From the NCBI RefSeq assembly GCF_000423945.1, contig NZ_KE384115.1:124001-188000 (forward strand): DNA of 64,000 bases, read 5' to 3'. The stretch is from Butyrivibrio sp. XPD2002. Its GTDB lineage: Bacteria > Bacillota > Clostridia > Lachnospirales > Lachnospiraceae. Shown piece after piece: positions 7,455 through 16,095 of this stretch; the stretch's first letter is position 1; each line of letters begins with the position of its first letter. Made by a program: the position numbers and the translations under genes. The notes beneath the pieces are model-generated. The model saw nothing but the letters and a program-made list of their open reading frames with translations. It was not told where the DNA came from and ran no database searches.

Positions 7455-10391
7455 ATGAGAACGGCCATGAATGAAAAAATAATTAATAAAAAGAATGTTA
7501 TTATCGCCGGGATAGTGGCGGTGCTTCTCCTTCTCATATTATTTTATAGTCATGAATATCTTTTAGTGAACCCTTTTTCTGACCTGTCATATGATGGCAT
7601 AGTTTATGCTGCTCTTGATAAAGATGGTAATACCTATGTTGTAGATAAGGCGGGACAAAGGCTCTTAAAGGTTTCTCCCAAAAACAAGCTTATATGGAAA
7701 AAGGAAGCATCTTCTGGGCTGTTCAATAAAATTAACAGGGTTATTCCATCCGGAGATCGCATATTCCTTCAGGATGTTGAGAGTGGTGAAGGAATACGCC
7801 TTAAGGGTGAAAGTATAATTGAGCTTAATTCAAGAGGCAAACCAATTGAAACTGTCTCTAAATTTCTCTATTCAGAACTGACATTACAAGAGCATATAGT
7901 TGGTGTTTTTCCTGTAGGCGAACGGGAGATTGCCTATTTATATAAAACAAATGACAACATACGTCTCTTAAAGCCCGGATATAGTGAAACAACATATCCC
8001 CTCAAAGGTGCCGGACTGTACTTAAGGAGCAGCGCGTATGATGCTGAAACGGAAACAATCTATTACAGCACTTTTGATGGAAAGATTAAGCAATATGTAG
8101 ATGGTGTCAGTGATAAAGTAATCTATGACTGCGCTGATTCAGAGGATTTAAGTATCCCGGCGGAGCTTAGTTATCATGATGGGAAACTGTATGCTACTGA
8201 TATCGGGCTTAGATCAGTAATCGTTTTTGATACTAAAAGTGATGAGGTATCTTTTATTGAAGAAGATGTAAATCTGCTTGAAAGAGAGATAGCTTACAGT
8301 CTTAATGCAGGAAATGGATTAAAGTGTGTAACAGATTATTCGGTAAAAACATACCTTGGAGACAATTCATATGATTATTCTGTTTTCTGTAAACTGTCAT
8401 ACATAAACATAATAAAGAGCATTATCTCAAAAATTGCTGCCGCAGGCTTAATACTGATTATTGTTGCCGTTGTTACAGCTGTAGTTCTATACATTTTAAG
8501 GAAAGGATCTTTGTACGCAAAGATAATCCTTGGTATAGTGGTTGGATCGGTTATACTTTCCGGTCTTCTGGTGTCTGTCCTTATACCAAGATTTCAGGAA
8601 GAATTAACGGAAGCATTTTTTGAGAAAGCCAGTCTGGTCAGTGACATGACATCTTCCATGGTTCCAAAGGATGCATTCGTACGTCTTGACAGTGCGGATG
8701 ATTTCATGAATGAGGATTATCAGGCAGTCAGGAATGTGGCAAGAAATATATTCTTTAATGAATCTGACAACATGAATGATCTGTACTGCGTACTTTATCA
8801 TGTTGTAGATGGTGTGTATTCTATGAGCTACAGTCTGAAGGATAGTGTAGGATCTGTTTATCCTTATGACTGGAATTTGGAGGGTTCGCTAGAAGAAAAG
8901 GTTCTGACTACTAAAAGCAGTGAGAGATATATGAGTAGTACCAGTGAAGGTGAGTATCTCTTTTCCTATAAGCCGTTAATAAATGCCGCAGGTGATGCTG
9001 TAGGTATCATCGAAATAGGTAAGGACATGGCTACATTCAGGAATGAGATTAATCAGATGGTTCTGGATGCCTTCATCAATACTTTTGCGGTTACTATAGT
9101 CCTTATCCTTTTGATTATAGAACTTATATATTTCGTAAAAGGAAGAAATGAGTATAAGGAAATTCTTGTGGCCAACGGAGGAAAAGCCGTTCATGAACTG
9201 CCTTGCGAAATCATGAGAATGGTTTCATTTCTTGTATTCTTCTTAACTAATTTAAGTACAGCATTTCTTCCGCTGTACGCCATGGACCTGGCTGGAACTT
9301 CAGGGACTAATATTGCCCCTGAGGTTATGGCGGCTATCCCGCTTTCAGCAGAGGTTATTACCGGTGCTATCTTTTCCGTGGCAGGTGTAGGTATCATTAA
9401 AAAGATAGGAGAAAGGCAGACAATCTTCTTGAGCTCAGTACTATTTATGACTGGTTTTGGTCTGCGCATTATTCCTAATATCTGGGTGCTTATACTAGGC
9501 AATGCTATTGTTGGTGTGGGTTGGGGAGTGATACTTCTCGCAGCCACTATGAGGATAACGGATTTACCGGAGGAAAAGAGAGATATTGGATTTTCACAAT
9601 ATAATGTTGCTTCCCTAAACGGTGTCAACTGCGGTGTCGTAATGGGTGGATTTCTTGTTAACTGGATGAATTATCAGGGCGTATTTATAGTCTCGACTGT
9701 GCTTAGTATTTCTATGCTGATCCTGTGTACGAGATATTTCAATGCCGGAAAGTCTAGAAAGGATGAAGAAGAAATTGTTGAAAATGTGGACTCTATAAAG
9801 ATAATGTCATTTATTATGAATCCCAAGGTGTTCACACTGCTATTTATGATAGTGGCACCTATCCTTATGAGTTCATATTTCCTGAATTATATGTATCCTA
9901 TCATTGGCTCCGGCTTTGGACTCTCAGATACATATATTGGTTATTCATATCTGCTGAACGGACTTTGCGTGATGTTCTTTGGAGAACTATTGACATCTTT
10001 CTTTACACGTGTGAAGAAGAAACAGGAAGGACTTCTTATGGCTTCGCTATTATATGCCTTTGCGTTTTTCCTTGTAATTCGTTTTGAGAACATTCCGGCT
10101 CTGTTTGCGGCTCTTGCAATTCTCGGTATTTCAGACAGCTTTGGATTACCACTGCAGTCAGGTTATTACACGGAACTGGAGGCTGTGGAGAAATACGGAT
10201 ATGATAAGGCCCTTGGTATTTACAATCTGATTATAAATGTAGCTCAGTCAGTAGGACCTTTCGTATTCAGTTATGTTTTGATTGCCGGAATGAGCAAGGG
10301 ACTTACCATAGTTCTGATTACACTTACTATTCTTGCGTTTGTATTCATCATTATAGGAAAAACAGTTGATAAGAAAAGGAGAGCCATATGA
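7455..10391 (+). CDS. Extracellular sensor domains fused to MFS transporter
   Basis: The 978-residue membrane protein has a TM segment at about 15-32, then a large outer region (about 40-320) with repeats such as DLSYDGIVYAALDKDGNTYVVDKAGQ that suggest a beta-propeller. Two TM segments (about 327-377) follow, then a second outer region (about 380-535) resembling a Cache-type sensor, and a TM segment (about 540-565). A complete 12-helix major facilitator domain (about 590-970) closes the protein, with GIIKKIGERQTIF in the place of the family's loop 2-3 motif. In-frame starts at 7455 and 7467 both lack a good ribosome binding site. The stop overlaps the next start (ATGA). The fusion and overlap with a SpoIIE phosphatase suggest signal-coupled transport or use of the MFS part as a sensor; this is inference. 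Confidence 0.8.
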   Translation: MRTAMNEKIINKKNVIIAGIVAVLLLLILFYSHEYLLVNPFSDLSYDGIVYAALDKDGNTYVVDKAGQRLLKVSPKNKLIWKKEASSGLFNKINRVIPSGDRIFLQDVESGEGIRLKGESIIELNSRGKPIETVSKFLYSELTLQEHIVGVFPVGEREIAYLYKTNDNIRLLKPGYSETTYPLKGAGLYLRSSAYDAETETIYYSTFDGKIKQYVDGVSDKVIYDCADSEDLSIPAELSYHDGKLYATDIGLRSVIVFDTKSDEVSFIEEDVNLLEREIAYSLNAGNGLKCVTDYSVKTYLGDNSYDYSVFCKLSYINIIKSIISKIAAAGLILIIVAVVTAVVLYILRKGSLYAKIILGIVVGSVILSGLLVSVLIPRFQEELTEAFFEKASLVSDMTSSMVPKDAFVRLDSADDFMNEDYQAVRNVARNIFFNESDNMNDLYCVLYHVVDGVYSMSYSLKDSVGSVYPYDWNLEGSLEEKVLTTKSSERYMSSTSEGEYLFSYKPLINAAGDAVGIIEIGKDMATFRNEINQMVLDAFINTFAVTIVLILLIIELIYFVKGRNEYKEILVANGGKAVHELPCEIMRMVSFLVFFLTNLSTAFLPLYAMDLAGTSGTNIAPEVMAAIPLSAEVITGAIFSVAGVGIIKKIGERQTIFLSSVLFMTGFGLRIIPNIWVLILGNAIVGVGWGVILLAATMRITDLPEEKRDIGFSQYNVASLNGVNCGVVMGGFLVNWMNYQGVFIVSTVLSISMLILCTRYFNAGKSRKDEEEIVENVDSIKIMSFIMNPKVFTLLFMIVAPILMSSYFLNYMYPIIGSGFGLSDTYIGYSYLLNGLCVMFFGELLTSFFTRVKKKQEGLLMASLLYAFAFFLVIRFENIPALFAALAILGISDSFGLPLQSGYYTELEAVEKYGYDKALGIYNLIINVAQSVGPFVFSYVLIAGMSKGLTIVLITLTILAFVFIIIGKTVDKKRRAI

Positions 10392-12034
10392 AGAAAATAG
10401 GAATCGGAGTGAAAATCTGCTCACTTATTGCTGCTGCTTTGATTGTTCTGTTTGTTGTGCTTTGTACATATAGTTACATGGTACACAGACAGAAGGTAGA
10501 TGATTATTATGGTGAAAACGCATCCAGACTGGCTCTTTCTTTGGCAAATCAGACTGATGGTGACTTTATCAGGGAATTAAGGGCGCTGGTTGATGAAGAT
10601 GAGTTTCAGCAAGTGCGGGAAAAAGCGCTGGAAACAGACGACTGGACTCCGGTAGAGGACTACCTTGAAAAGAAGGGTCTAAAAGAAAAATATAACCTGA
10701 TTACAGACACGTATATGAGTTTTCTCAAAGATATGAATGTAAAATATCTGTACATTCATTCTATAGAGGGACCAATAAGTGTGTATCTTATTTCCGCAAC
10801 TGAGGGAATTAAAGCACTTGGACTTGTTGGAGATAATGCGGAAGAATTTTCAATGTATACAACAAACGTACACATCGATCCTGCCGTATCAAACATGGAT
10901 AACGACTGGGTATGCTCTGCTTATGAACCGATATACGATTCCAATGGCCAGGCTGTAAGTACTGTGGGTGTCGATATCGATATGAATAAGGTCGTTGGAG
11001 ACAGAATGCATTTTATGTACCGTATGGTGACCTGCGGTGTTGTTATCACATTACTCTTTGTTATTCTGGGTATCATAACTATACGTAAAGTTGCAGTATA
11101 CCCGGTGGAAGCACTCTCCAGTGGAACGAAAGCATTTACCCATGAGGAAACCGGCTATTCAAGAGAAAGTGTAATCAATCTTGATATAAAGAGTGGAGAT
11201 GAGCTGGAAGAATTATACACTGATATCAAGACCATGCAGGTGAAAATTCTTGACTATATCGAGAATATAACAAAGATCACCGCTGAAAAGGAGAGGATAG
11301 GAGCAGAACTAAGTGTTGCTACCCAGATTCAGGCGGATATGCTTCCGCGAATTTTTCCGGCCTTCCCTCAGCGAAACGAGTTTGAGCTGTTCGCTACAAT
11401 GACACCTGCAAAGGAGGTTGGAGGAGACTTTTACGACTTCTTCCTTATTGGAGATAATCATCTTGGTCTGGTAATGGCTGATGTTTCCGGTAAAGGTGTT
11501 CCTGCAGCGCTTTTCATGGTGATTGCTAAGACGCTCATAAAGAACAAGGCACAGCTTGGTGGGACCCCTGCGGAGGTATTGTCTTATACCAATGAGCAGT
11601 TGTGTGAGAGCAATGAGACTGAGTTGTTTGTTACCGTATGGTTTGCTATCATAAACCTGACCACAGGAAAAGGAATTGCTGCCAATGCGGGACATGAGCA
11701 TCCTGCATTAAGGCGCGCAGACGGACAGTGGGAGCTTGTGGAATATAAGCATTCTCCTGCAGTCGCAACAATGGAAGGAATGAAGTTTAAGGAGCATGAA
11801 TTTGAACTCTATCCCGGCGACAGATTATTTGTTTACACAGATGGTGTAACAGAAGCAACTAATAGCCAGAATGAGTTGTTTGGTGAGGAAAGACTTGTAA
11901 ATGCTCTTAATAGAGAAGAGGTAGATACACCTGAAAAGCTTCTTAAAAATGTCAGAGAAGATATAGATACATTTGTTGGTGATGCACCTCAGTTTGATGA
12001 TATTACAATGATGGGAGTCTTCTGGAAGGGATGA
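10388..12034 (+). CDS. Membrane-bound SpoIIE/RsbU-type PP2C phosphatase
   Basis: This is a 548-residue protein. Its layout is a TM segment at about 9-30, an extracytoplasmic sensor region (about 31-205, Cache-like), a TM segment (about 210-232), a HAMP-like linker (about 233-300) and a PP2C phosphatase domain (about 305-548). Phosphatase motifs seen are EVGGDFYDFF, MADVSGKGVPAALFM, NAGHEHPAL, YTDGVTEA and FDDITMM, which include the metal-binding aspartates. Such proteins dephosphorylate anti-anti-sigma factors (SpoIIAA/RsbV type) in response to signals, activating a sigma factor. The ATG overlaps the stop of the sensor-MFS gene by 4 bp (ATGA), implying translational coupling. A close paralogue is at 26163-27800; the phosphatase domains are nearly identical while the sensor halves differ. 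Confidence 0.9.
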   Translation: MKKIGIGVKICSLIAAALIVLFVVLCTYSYMVHRQKVDDYYGENASRLALSLANQTDGDFIRELRALVDEDEFQQVREKALETDDWTPVEDYLEKKGLKEKYNLITDTYMSFLKDMNVKYLYIHSIEGPISVYLISATEGIKALGLVGDNAEEFSMYTTNVHIDPAVSNMDNDWVCSAYEPIYDSNGQAVSTVGVDIDMNKVVGDRMHFMYRMVTCGVVITLLFVILGIITIRKVAVYPVEALSSGTKAFTHEETGYSRESVINLDIKSGDELEELYTDIKTMQVKILDYIENITKITAEKERIGAELSVATQIQADMLPRIFPAFPQRNEFELFATMTPAKEVGGDFYDFFLIGDNHLGLVMADVSGKGVPAALFMVIAKTLIKNKAQLGGTPAEVLSYTNEQLCESNETELFVTVWFAIINLTTGKGIAANAGHEHPALRRADGQWELVEYKHSPAVATMEGMKFKEHEFELYPGDRLFVYTDGVTEATNSQNELFGEERLVNALNREEVDTPEKLLKNVREDIDTFVGDAPQFDDITMMGVFWKG

Positions 12035-12100
12035 TGGGGCTCAGCGCAGGAGACTGTTGTTGATTAGTATTAGCTGTTGACAAATAGGGTGTGAACAACT

Positions 12101-12364
12101 ATGAGCGAAGCGAAAAAGAAGTATAGGATCGAACTGATCGACATCACGAAAGCGATAACGATTATTCTCGTGATACTTGGGCATACAACCGGTAACCTGG
12201 ATACACCCATGTATAGGCGCTTGCTATATACCTTTCACATGCCGCTATTCTTTTTTCTGTCTGGCATGTCTACTAAACCGGGAGCGCTCCTGTTATGCGC
12301 TGTCATTGAAAGATATGTCCCTCAGCTTTTGGGACAGTTCCCACGATATCCGGATAAGGTTTGA
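12101..12364 (+). pseudogene. Truncated acyltransferase-3 (OafA-like) gene
   Basis: The first 57 residues (RIELIDITKAITIILVILGHTT ... LLYTFHMPLFFFLSGM) are the N-terminal membrane segment of an acyltransferase-3 family protein, including the family histidine in GHTT. The normal 300-400 residue protein is then lost: 30 unrelated residues lead to TGA 12362-12364. It appears to be a deletion scar; the region after it holds a terminator. Confidence 0.75.
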
Positions 12365-12373
12365 ACTGGATTT

Positions 12374-12406
12374 AAAAGAGGCATTCTTTATAGAGTGTCT
12401 CTTTTT
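12374..12406 (+). terminator. Rho-independent terminator
   Basis: AAAAGAGGCATTC pairs with GAGTGTCTCTTTT (two G-T wobbles) around a 6-nt loop, followed by T. It probably ends the SpoIIE operon or the lost acyltransferase gene. Confidence 0.75.
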
Positions 12407-12425
12407 ATTATGCGGAAATGCTTGA

Positions 12426-12454
12426 TTGTAAGTCGCTTAGTTGATGGGTATAAT
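12426..12454 (+). promoter_or_regulatory. Promoter candidate
   Basis: TTGTAA (12426-12431) and TATAAT (12449-12454) are spaced 17 bp apart. It would drive the kinase remnant at 12524 and possibly the HD-domain gene at 12739. Confidence 0.45.
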
Positions 12455-12523
12455 AATGAAATATTGAAAGTAGTGGATCAGAAATATAAATTAGAGGTAT
12501 GAAAAAATGGGAGAGTATGAGAA

Positions 12524-12688
12524 ATGTCACTTGAAAAAAGCGTACGGGACATAGATAAGATGAGCACAATTCTCCATGATGAATATGGGCTCCATCTTAT
12601 TAACAATAAAAATCTGGCGTTAGGTTCAGCTAACTGCTACAAGGTTCATTGCAAAGAAAGGGCTTTAGAGGCTCTGACAAGGCCTTGA
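12524..12688 (+). pseudogene. Phosphotransferase N-terminal remnant
   Basis: A 54-codon frame starts MSLEKSVRDIDKMSTILHDEYGL and contains NLALGSANCYKVHCKE, which resembles the glycine loop and first strands of APH-family kinases. It then stops at TGA 12686-12688 after unrelated residues. No catalytic residues remain. Probably a deletion product. Confidence 0.5.
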
Positions 12689-12738
12689 CCATGCCCCTGG
12701 GGCAGACATTACATTAAAAATAAAAACGGAGGAATAAA

Positions 12739-13371
12739 ATGTATCCGACAAAAGAAAAGGCAGAAGAATTACTTATAGATGCGGAAAAGAGTAATCCCGG
12801 AATGTGGGTAGATCACAGCAGAATCACTGCACACTGCGCAGAAAAGATCGCACAGTATAGCGGACTTGATACTGAGAAAGCCTATGTTCTGGGGCTGCTT
12901 CATGATATAGGAAGAAAGTTTGGAGTGTTTCATTTAAAGCATGTATCGGAGGGATATAAATATATGCTGTCCCTTGGATATGATGATGTAGCGAGAATAT
13001 GCCTTACACATTCGTTTAATCTGGACAGGATTGAGGCGTATGTCGGTAACTTCGACACATCGGAAGAAGATACGGAAATGATCCGCGAAAAGCTAAAGGA
13101 AACCACTCAGGATGACTATGATAAGCTGATCCAGCTCTGTGATGCGATCGCAGGGGCAGAAGGAATCATGGACATCATAGACAGGATGAATGATGTGAAA
13201 AGTCGCTACGGTGCATATGATCCTGATAAGTGGCAGACTAATCTTGATCTTAAGGACTACTTCGAAAAAAAGATGGGAATGGACATCTATACAGCAGTAG
13301 ATAAGGAGCACTACACTCTTAATCCTGATCAGTACTTTGATAAGGTCTTCAAATTTATAGGCTCCTTGTAA
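12739..13371 (+). CDS. HD-domain phosphohydrolase
   Basis: This is a 210-residue cytoplasmic protein with an HD metal-dependent phosphohydrolase domain. The ligands expected for the fold are present: H26 (WVDHSRIT), H55-D56 (GLLHDIGRK), H91 (CLTHSF) and D135 (LCDAIAG). HD proteins of this size act on nucleotides or small phosphorylated metabolites; the substrate cannot be read from sequence. CGGAGG about 8 nt before the ATG is a good ribosome binding site and fixes the start. The next gene, larE, begins 62 nt later in the same direction, so co-transcription is possible. Confidence 0.85.
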   Translation: MYPTKEKAEELLIDAEKSNPGMWVDHSRITAHCAEKIAQYSGLDTEKAYVLGLLHDIGRKFGVFHLKHVSEGYKYMLSLGYDDVARICLTHSFNLDRIEAYVGNFDTSEEDTEMIREKLKETTQDDYDKLIQLCDAIAGAEGIMDIIDRMNDVKSRYGAYDPDKWQTNLDLKDYFEKKMGMDIYTAVDKEHYTLNPDQYFDKVFKFIGSL

Positions 13372-13433
13372 TTTTCCAGGGTGCATGTTTTCATATAATA
13401 ATAGAAAGATATACAAGCACAGAAGGGAATGAC

Positions 13434-14270
13434 ATGAATCAAGAATTGATGACAGAAGATTTACAGCAAAAGCTTGATAAGCTAAAGGACTACATTAAAA
13501 ATCTCGGCTCCCTTGCAGTTGGCTTTTCAGCAGGAGTTGATTCGACCTTTCTACTTACAGTTGCCCATGAGGTGCTGGGAGACCGTGCGCTGGCTGTCAC
13601 TACAGTTGATGCAGCGCTACCTGGGCGTGAGCTTAAGGAAGCGAAGGAGTTCTGTGAGCAGCGCGGAATAAGGCATGTAGTCTGTGTTGTTGACCCTTTG
13701 AAAATAGAGGAATACAGGAAAAACTCACCGGACAGATGCTATTTTTGTAAGCGCAGCTTTTTTACAGAAATCCAAAAGGTTGCTAAAGAAAACGGAATAG
13801 AATATGTGGCTGAGGGCTCAAACATGGATGACCTGGGTGATTATCGCCCCGGTCTTAAAGCCGTTTCTGAGCTTAAGGTTCAAAGTCCCTTAAGGGAGGC
13901 CGGATTATATAAGGCTGATATTCGCACGATTTCCAAGGCTATGGGCCTTCCGACCTGGAGTAAGCCAGCTTATGCCTGCCTTGCAAGCCGCTTTGTCTAT
14001 GGCGAAGAGATCACCGAGGAAAAGCTTCACATGATCGATAAGGCGGAGCAGTTCCTTATAGAGAACGGTTTTTATGAAGAACGTGTGAGAATGCACGGGA
14101 ACCTTGCAAGAATAGAAGTGCCTGCAAAGGACATCCCTCGTCTTGCTGAAAATGGAATGCGCGAAGCAGTTTATGAAAAATTTAAGGAAATAGGCTTTCT
14201 ATATGTTACACTTGATATAGGTGGATATCGTATGGGAAGTATGAATGCCACTTTGAAGGACAAAGCATGA
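13434..14270 (+). CDS. larE: LarE-type ATP-dependent sacrificial sulfur transferase
   Basis: This is a 278-residue PP-loop ATP pyrophosphatase. The ATP-binding motif is S-A-G-V-D-S near residue 33 (normally SGGVDS). The LarE signatures SPDRCYFCKRSFF, AEGSNMDDLGDYRPGLKA and WSKPAYACLASRF are all present. The cysteine in ACLASR is the position that donates sulfur in LarE proteins that sacrifice a cysteine when building the nickel-pincer cofactor of lactate racemase. The symbol rests on these motifs. Neither larB nor larC is visible in the window, and many LarE homologues occur without lactate racemase, so the physiological product is uncertain. An upstream AGGGAATGAC gives a plausible ribosome binding site for ATG 13434. 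Confidence 0.85.
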   Translation: MNQELMTEDLQQKLDKLKDYIKNLGSLAVGFSAGVDSTFLLTVAHEVLGDRALAVTTVDAALPGRELKEAKEFCEQRGIRHVVCVVDPLKIEEYRKNSPDRCYFCKRSFFTEIQKVAKENGIEYVAEGSNMDDLGDYRPGLKAVSELKVQSPLREAGLYKADIRTISKAMGLPTWSKPAYACLASRFVYGEEITEEKLHMIDKAEQFLIENGFYEERVRMHGNLARIEVPAKDIPRLAENGMREAVYEKFKEIGFLYVTLDIGGYRMGSMNATLKDKA

Positions 14271-14329
14271 TCTAAAAATAATGGAAAATAAAGTATGAAA
14301 ATTGATGGGGATCAAACATATTACCTGCC

Positions 14330-14770
14330 ATGAAAATTGACATTCAGAAAATTGACTCGGGAGAGGACAGTGTAGTCATCCGCTACAAGGAACTCACCCG
14401 GGATCTTAACAGAATAATCGGAATACTTCAGGGAGCTGACGATAAGCTCTGGGGCAAAAGTGACACGGGAAGCGAACTTATCAAACTGGAAGAGATACTT
14501 TATATCGAATCTGTGGATGATAAGCTCTTTGCATATACAGGGAACAAGGTTCTTAAGATTGACGGAACACTTAATTCTTTCATGACAGATTTTGATGATG
14601 GAACCTTTTTCAGATGCAGCAAAGCAATGGTTATAAATGTCAACAGAGTGGAGGCCCTAAAGAGCCTTTCTTCAAACAGGATTGATGCCACAATTGAGGG
14701 TGGAGAGCATATCATCATATCAAGAAGATATGCCTCGGATTTTAGAAGAATGCTAAGGGGGGATAGGTAA
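14330..14770 (+). CDS. LytTR-type DNA-binding regulator
   Basis: The 146-residue protein has a short N-terminal segment followed by a LytTR domain (about residues 48-145): KLEEILYIESVDDKLFAYTG, GTFFRCSKAMVINVNRVEAL and ISRRYASDFRRML match the family's strands and the recognition segment near the C-terminus. It lacks a receiver domain, as in the small LytTR regulators that are paired with a DUF3021 membrane protein. Such pairs control neighbouring transporter or bacteriocin genes. The stop codon at 14768-14770 is followed directly by the next start, so the two are translationally coupled. An ABC exporter follows 136 nt after the second gene, a plausible target (inference). Confidence 0.85.
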   Translation: MKIDIQKIDSGEDSVVIRYKELTRDLNRIIGILQGADDKLWGKSDTGSELIKLEEILYIESVDDKLFAYTGNKVLKIDGTLNSFMTDFDDGTFFRCSKAMVINVNRVEALKSLSSNRIDATIEGGEHIIISRRYASDFRRMLRGDR

Positions 14771-15238
14771 ATGAAGGACAACAAAAAGGTTACCCTGTGG
14801 GAGCTGTATCTCACAAAGGAAATTGGAATTGAGTTTAAGGCATGCCTGTATTTCTTCTCCATTCTGTTTTATTACTGTGTATACAGGATGATAGGCGGTA
14901 TCTTTGATGCTAGTATTCTGCACATGACGGAGATGATCTTTACCTGCTACTTCATCGGCTACATCCAGGTGTACCTGCTATGGAATTTCGATGAGGCAGA
15001 TCAGATGGGAGTAAAAGAGATCTGCGGAATGCTTCTGTGTACGGCATTGTACTGTGCGGTTGCCCACTTTGGAAGCTGGTTTGATAAAAATCTCTTAGTG
15101 CTTTTGATATTTGCGGTATATATTCTGATCGTGTATATCTGCGTGTTCTTTATCTATAAATCAAAGCGCAGAATAGATGATAAAAGACTTAACGAAGACC
15201 TCAGACTTTTCCAGACTGAGCACAAAAAAAGTGAATGA
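14771..15238 (+). CDS. DUF3021-like membrane partner of the LytTR regulator
   Basis: This is a 155-residue integral membrane protein with four hydrophobic segments (about 22-42, 50-72, 82-102 and 108-130) and a basic C-terminal tail (KSKRRIDDKRLNEDL). Size, topology and position immediately after a LytTR regulator match DUF3021 proteins, whose role is to hold or modulate the regulator at the membrane. The ATG follows the previous stop without a gap. A strong terminator starts 22 nt after the stop, so the pair forms a closed transcription unit. Confidence 0.8.
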   Translation: MKDNKKVTLWELYLTKEIGIEFKACLYFFSILFYYCVYRMIGGIFDASILHMTEMIFTCYFIGYIQVYLLWNFDEADQMGVKEICGMLLCTALYCAVAHFGSWFDKNLLVLLIFAVYILIVYICVFFIYKSKRRIDDKRLNEDLRLFQTEHKKSE

Positions 15239-15260
15239 TAGAGGGGAAATAGTGCATCTT

Positions 15261-15289
15261 ACGGGAACATGTATTGTTCCCGTTTTTTA
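15261..15289 (+). terminator. Rho-independent terminator
   Basis: ACGGGAACA, loop TGTAT, TGTTCCCGT, then TTTTTAT. It ends the LytTR/DUF3021 unit. Confidence 0.9.
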
Positions 15290-15374
15290 TTTTTGTTATG
15301 AATAAATTACAGAGAGCAAGAAAACAAAAAACTGCTCCAAGTGAGGACCAGATAACATAACAAGAGGAGGCACT

Positions 15375-16094
15375 ATGAAAGAAAACGTAATAGAGATCAG
15401 AAATCTTACAAAGAGCTATGGGAAAAGCAGAGGTGTCATCGATGTATCCCTGAGCGTAAAGGCGGGAGATATTTTCGGATTCCTTGGACCAAACGGCGCA
15501 GGTAAATCCACAACAATTCGTTCCATGCTTGGATTCCTTAAGATAAATTCCGGAGACATAAAAATCCTTGGTATGGACAGCGTAAGAGACCATGAAAGGA
15601 TACTAAAGGAGGTTGGCTACATGCCATCGGAAGCCTGGTTCTATGATTCCATGAAGGTAGGCGACGTAATAAAATATGCGGCTGATGTGAGAGGTGGAGA
15701 TTATTCTAAGGAGGCTGAAAAAATCTGCGAGAGACTAAAGCTTGATACCGGCAAAAGAATAAAGCAGCTTTCACTTGGTAACAGGAAAAAGGTCAGCATC
15801 GTATGTGCAATGCAGCATAAGCCAAAGATCTTTATATTTGATGAGCCAACCAGCGGTTTGGATCCCCTTATTCAGAAAAAGTTCTTCGAGCTTATAAACG
15901 AATATGTGGATGAGGGAGCGACCTGCCTGCTTTCAACCCATGTTTTATCAGAGGTTGATAAGTACTGCAGGACTGCTGCGATAATGCGTGAGGGAAGACT
16001 TACAATGCTGGATACACCTCACATTGATGATGAGACCTTCCTTAGCTTTTATGAGGATGAGGCCACGACGGATAGTTTGTTGAAGGAGGCATAA
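15375..16094 (+). CDS. ABC exporter ATP-binding subunit
   Basis: This is a 239-residue ATPase of the ABC-2/CcmA type. Walker A GPNGAGKST, Q-loop region MLGFLKINSGDI, signature LSLGNRKKVSIVCA (LSLGN in place of LSGGQ), Walker B IFIFDEPTSGLD and switch histidine STHVLSE are all present. GAGGAGG about 7 nt before the ATG fixes the start. The permease begins 2 nt after its stop. Substrate is unknown; regulation by the LytTR pair just upstream is plausible from position only. Confidence 0.9.
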   Translation: MKENVIEIRNLTKSYGKSRGVIDVSLSVKAGDIFGFLGPNGAGKSTTIRSMLGFLKINSGDIKILGMDSVRDHERILKEVGYMPSEAWFYDSMKVGDVIKYAADVRGGDYSKEAEKICERLKLDTGKRIKQLSLGNRKKVSIVCAMQHKPKIFIFDEPTSGLDPLIQKKFFELINEYVDEGATCLLSTHVLSEVDKYCRTAAIMREGRLTMLDTPHIDDETFLSFYEDEATTDSLLKEA

Positions 16095-16095
16095 A

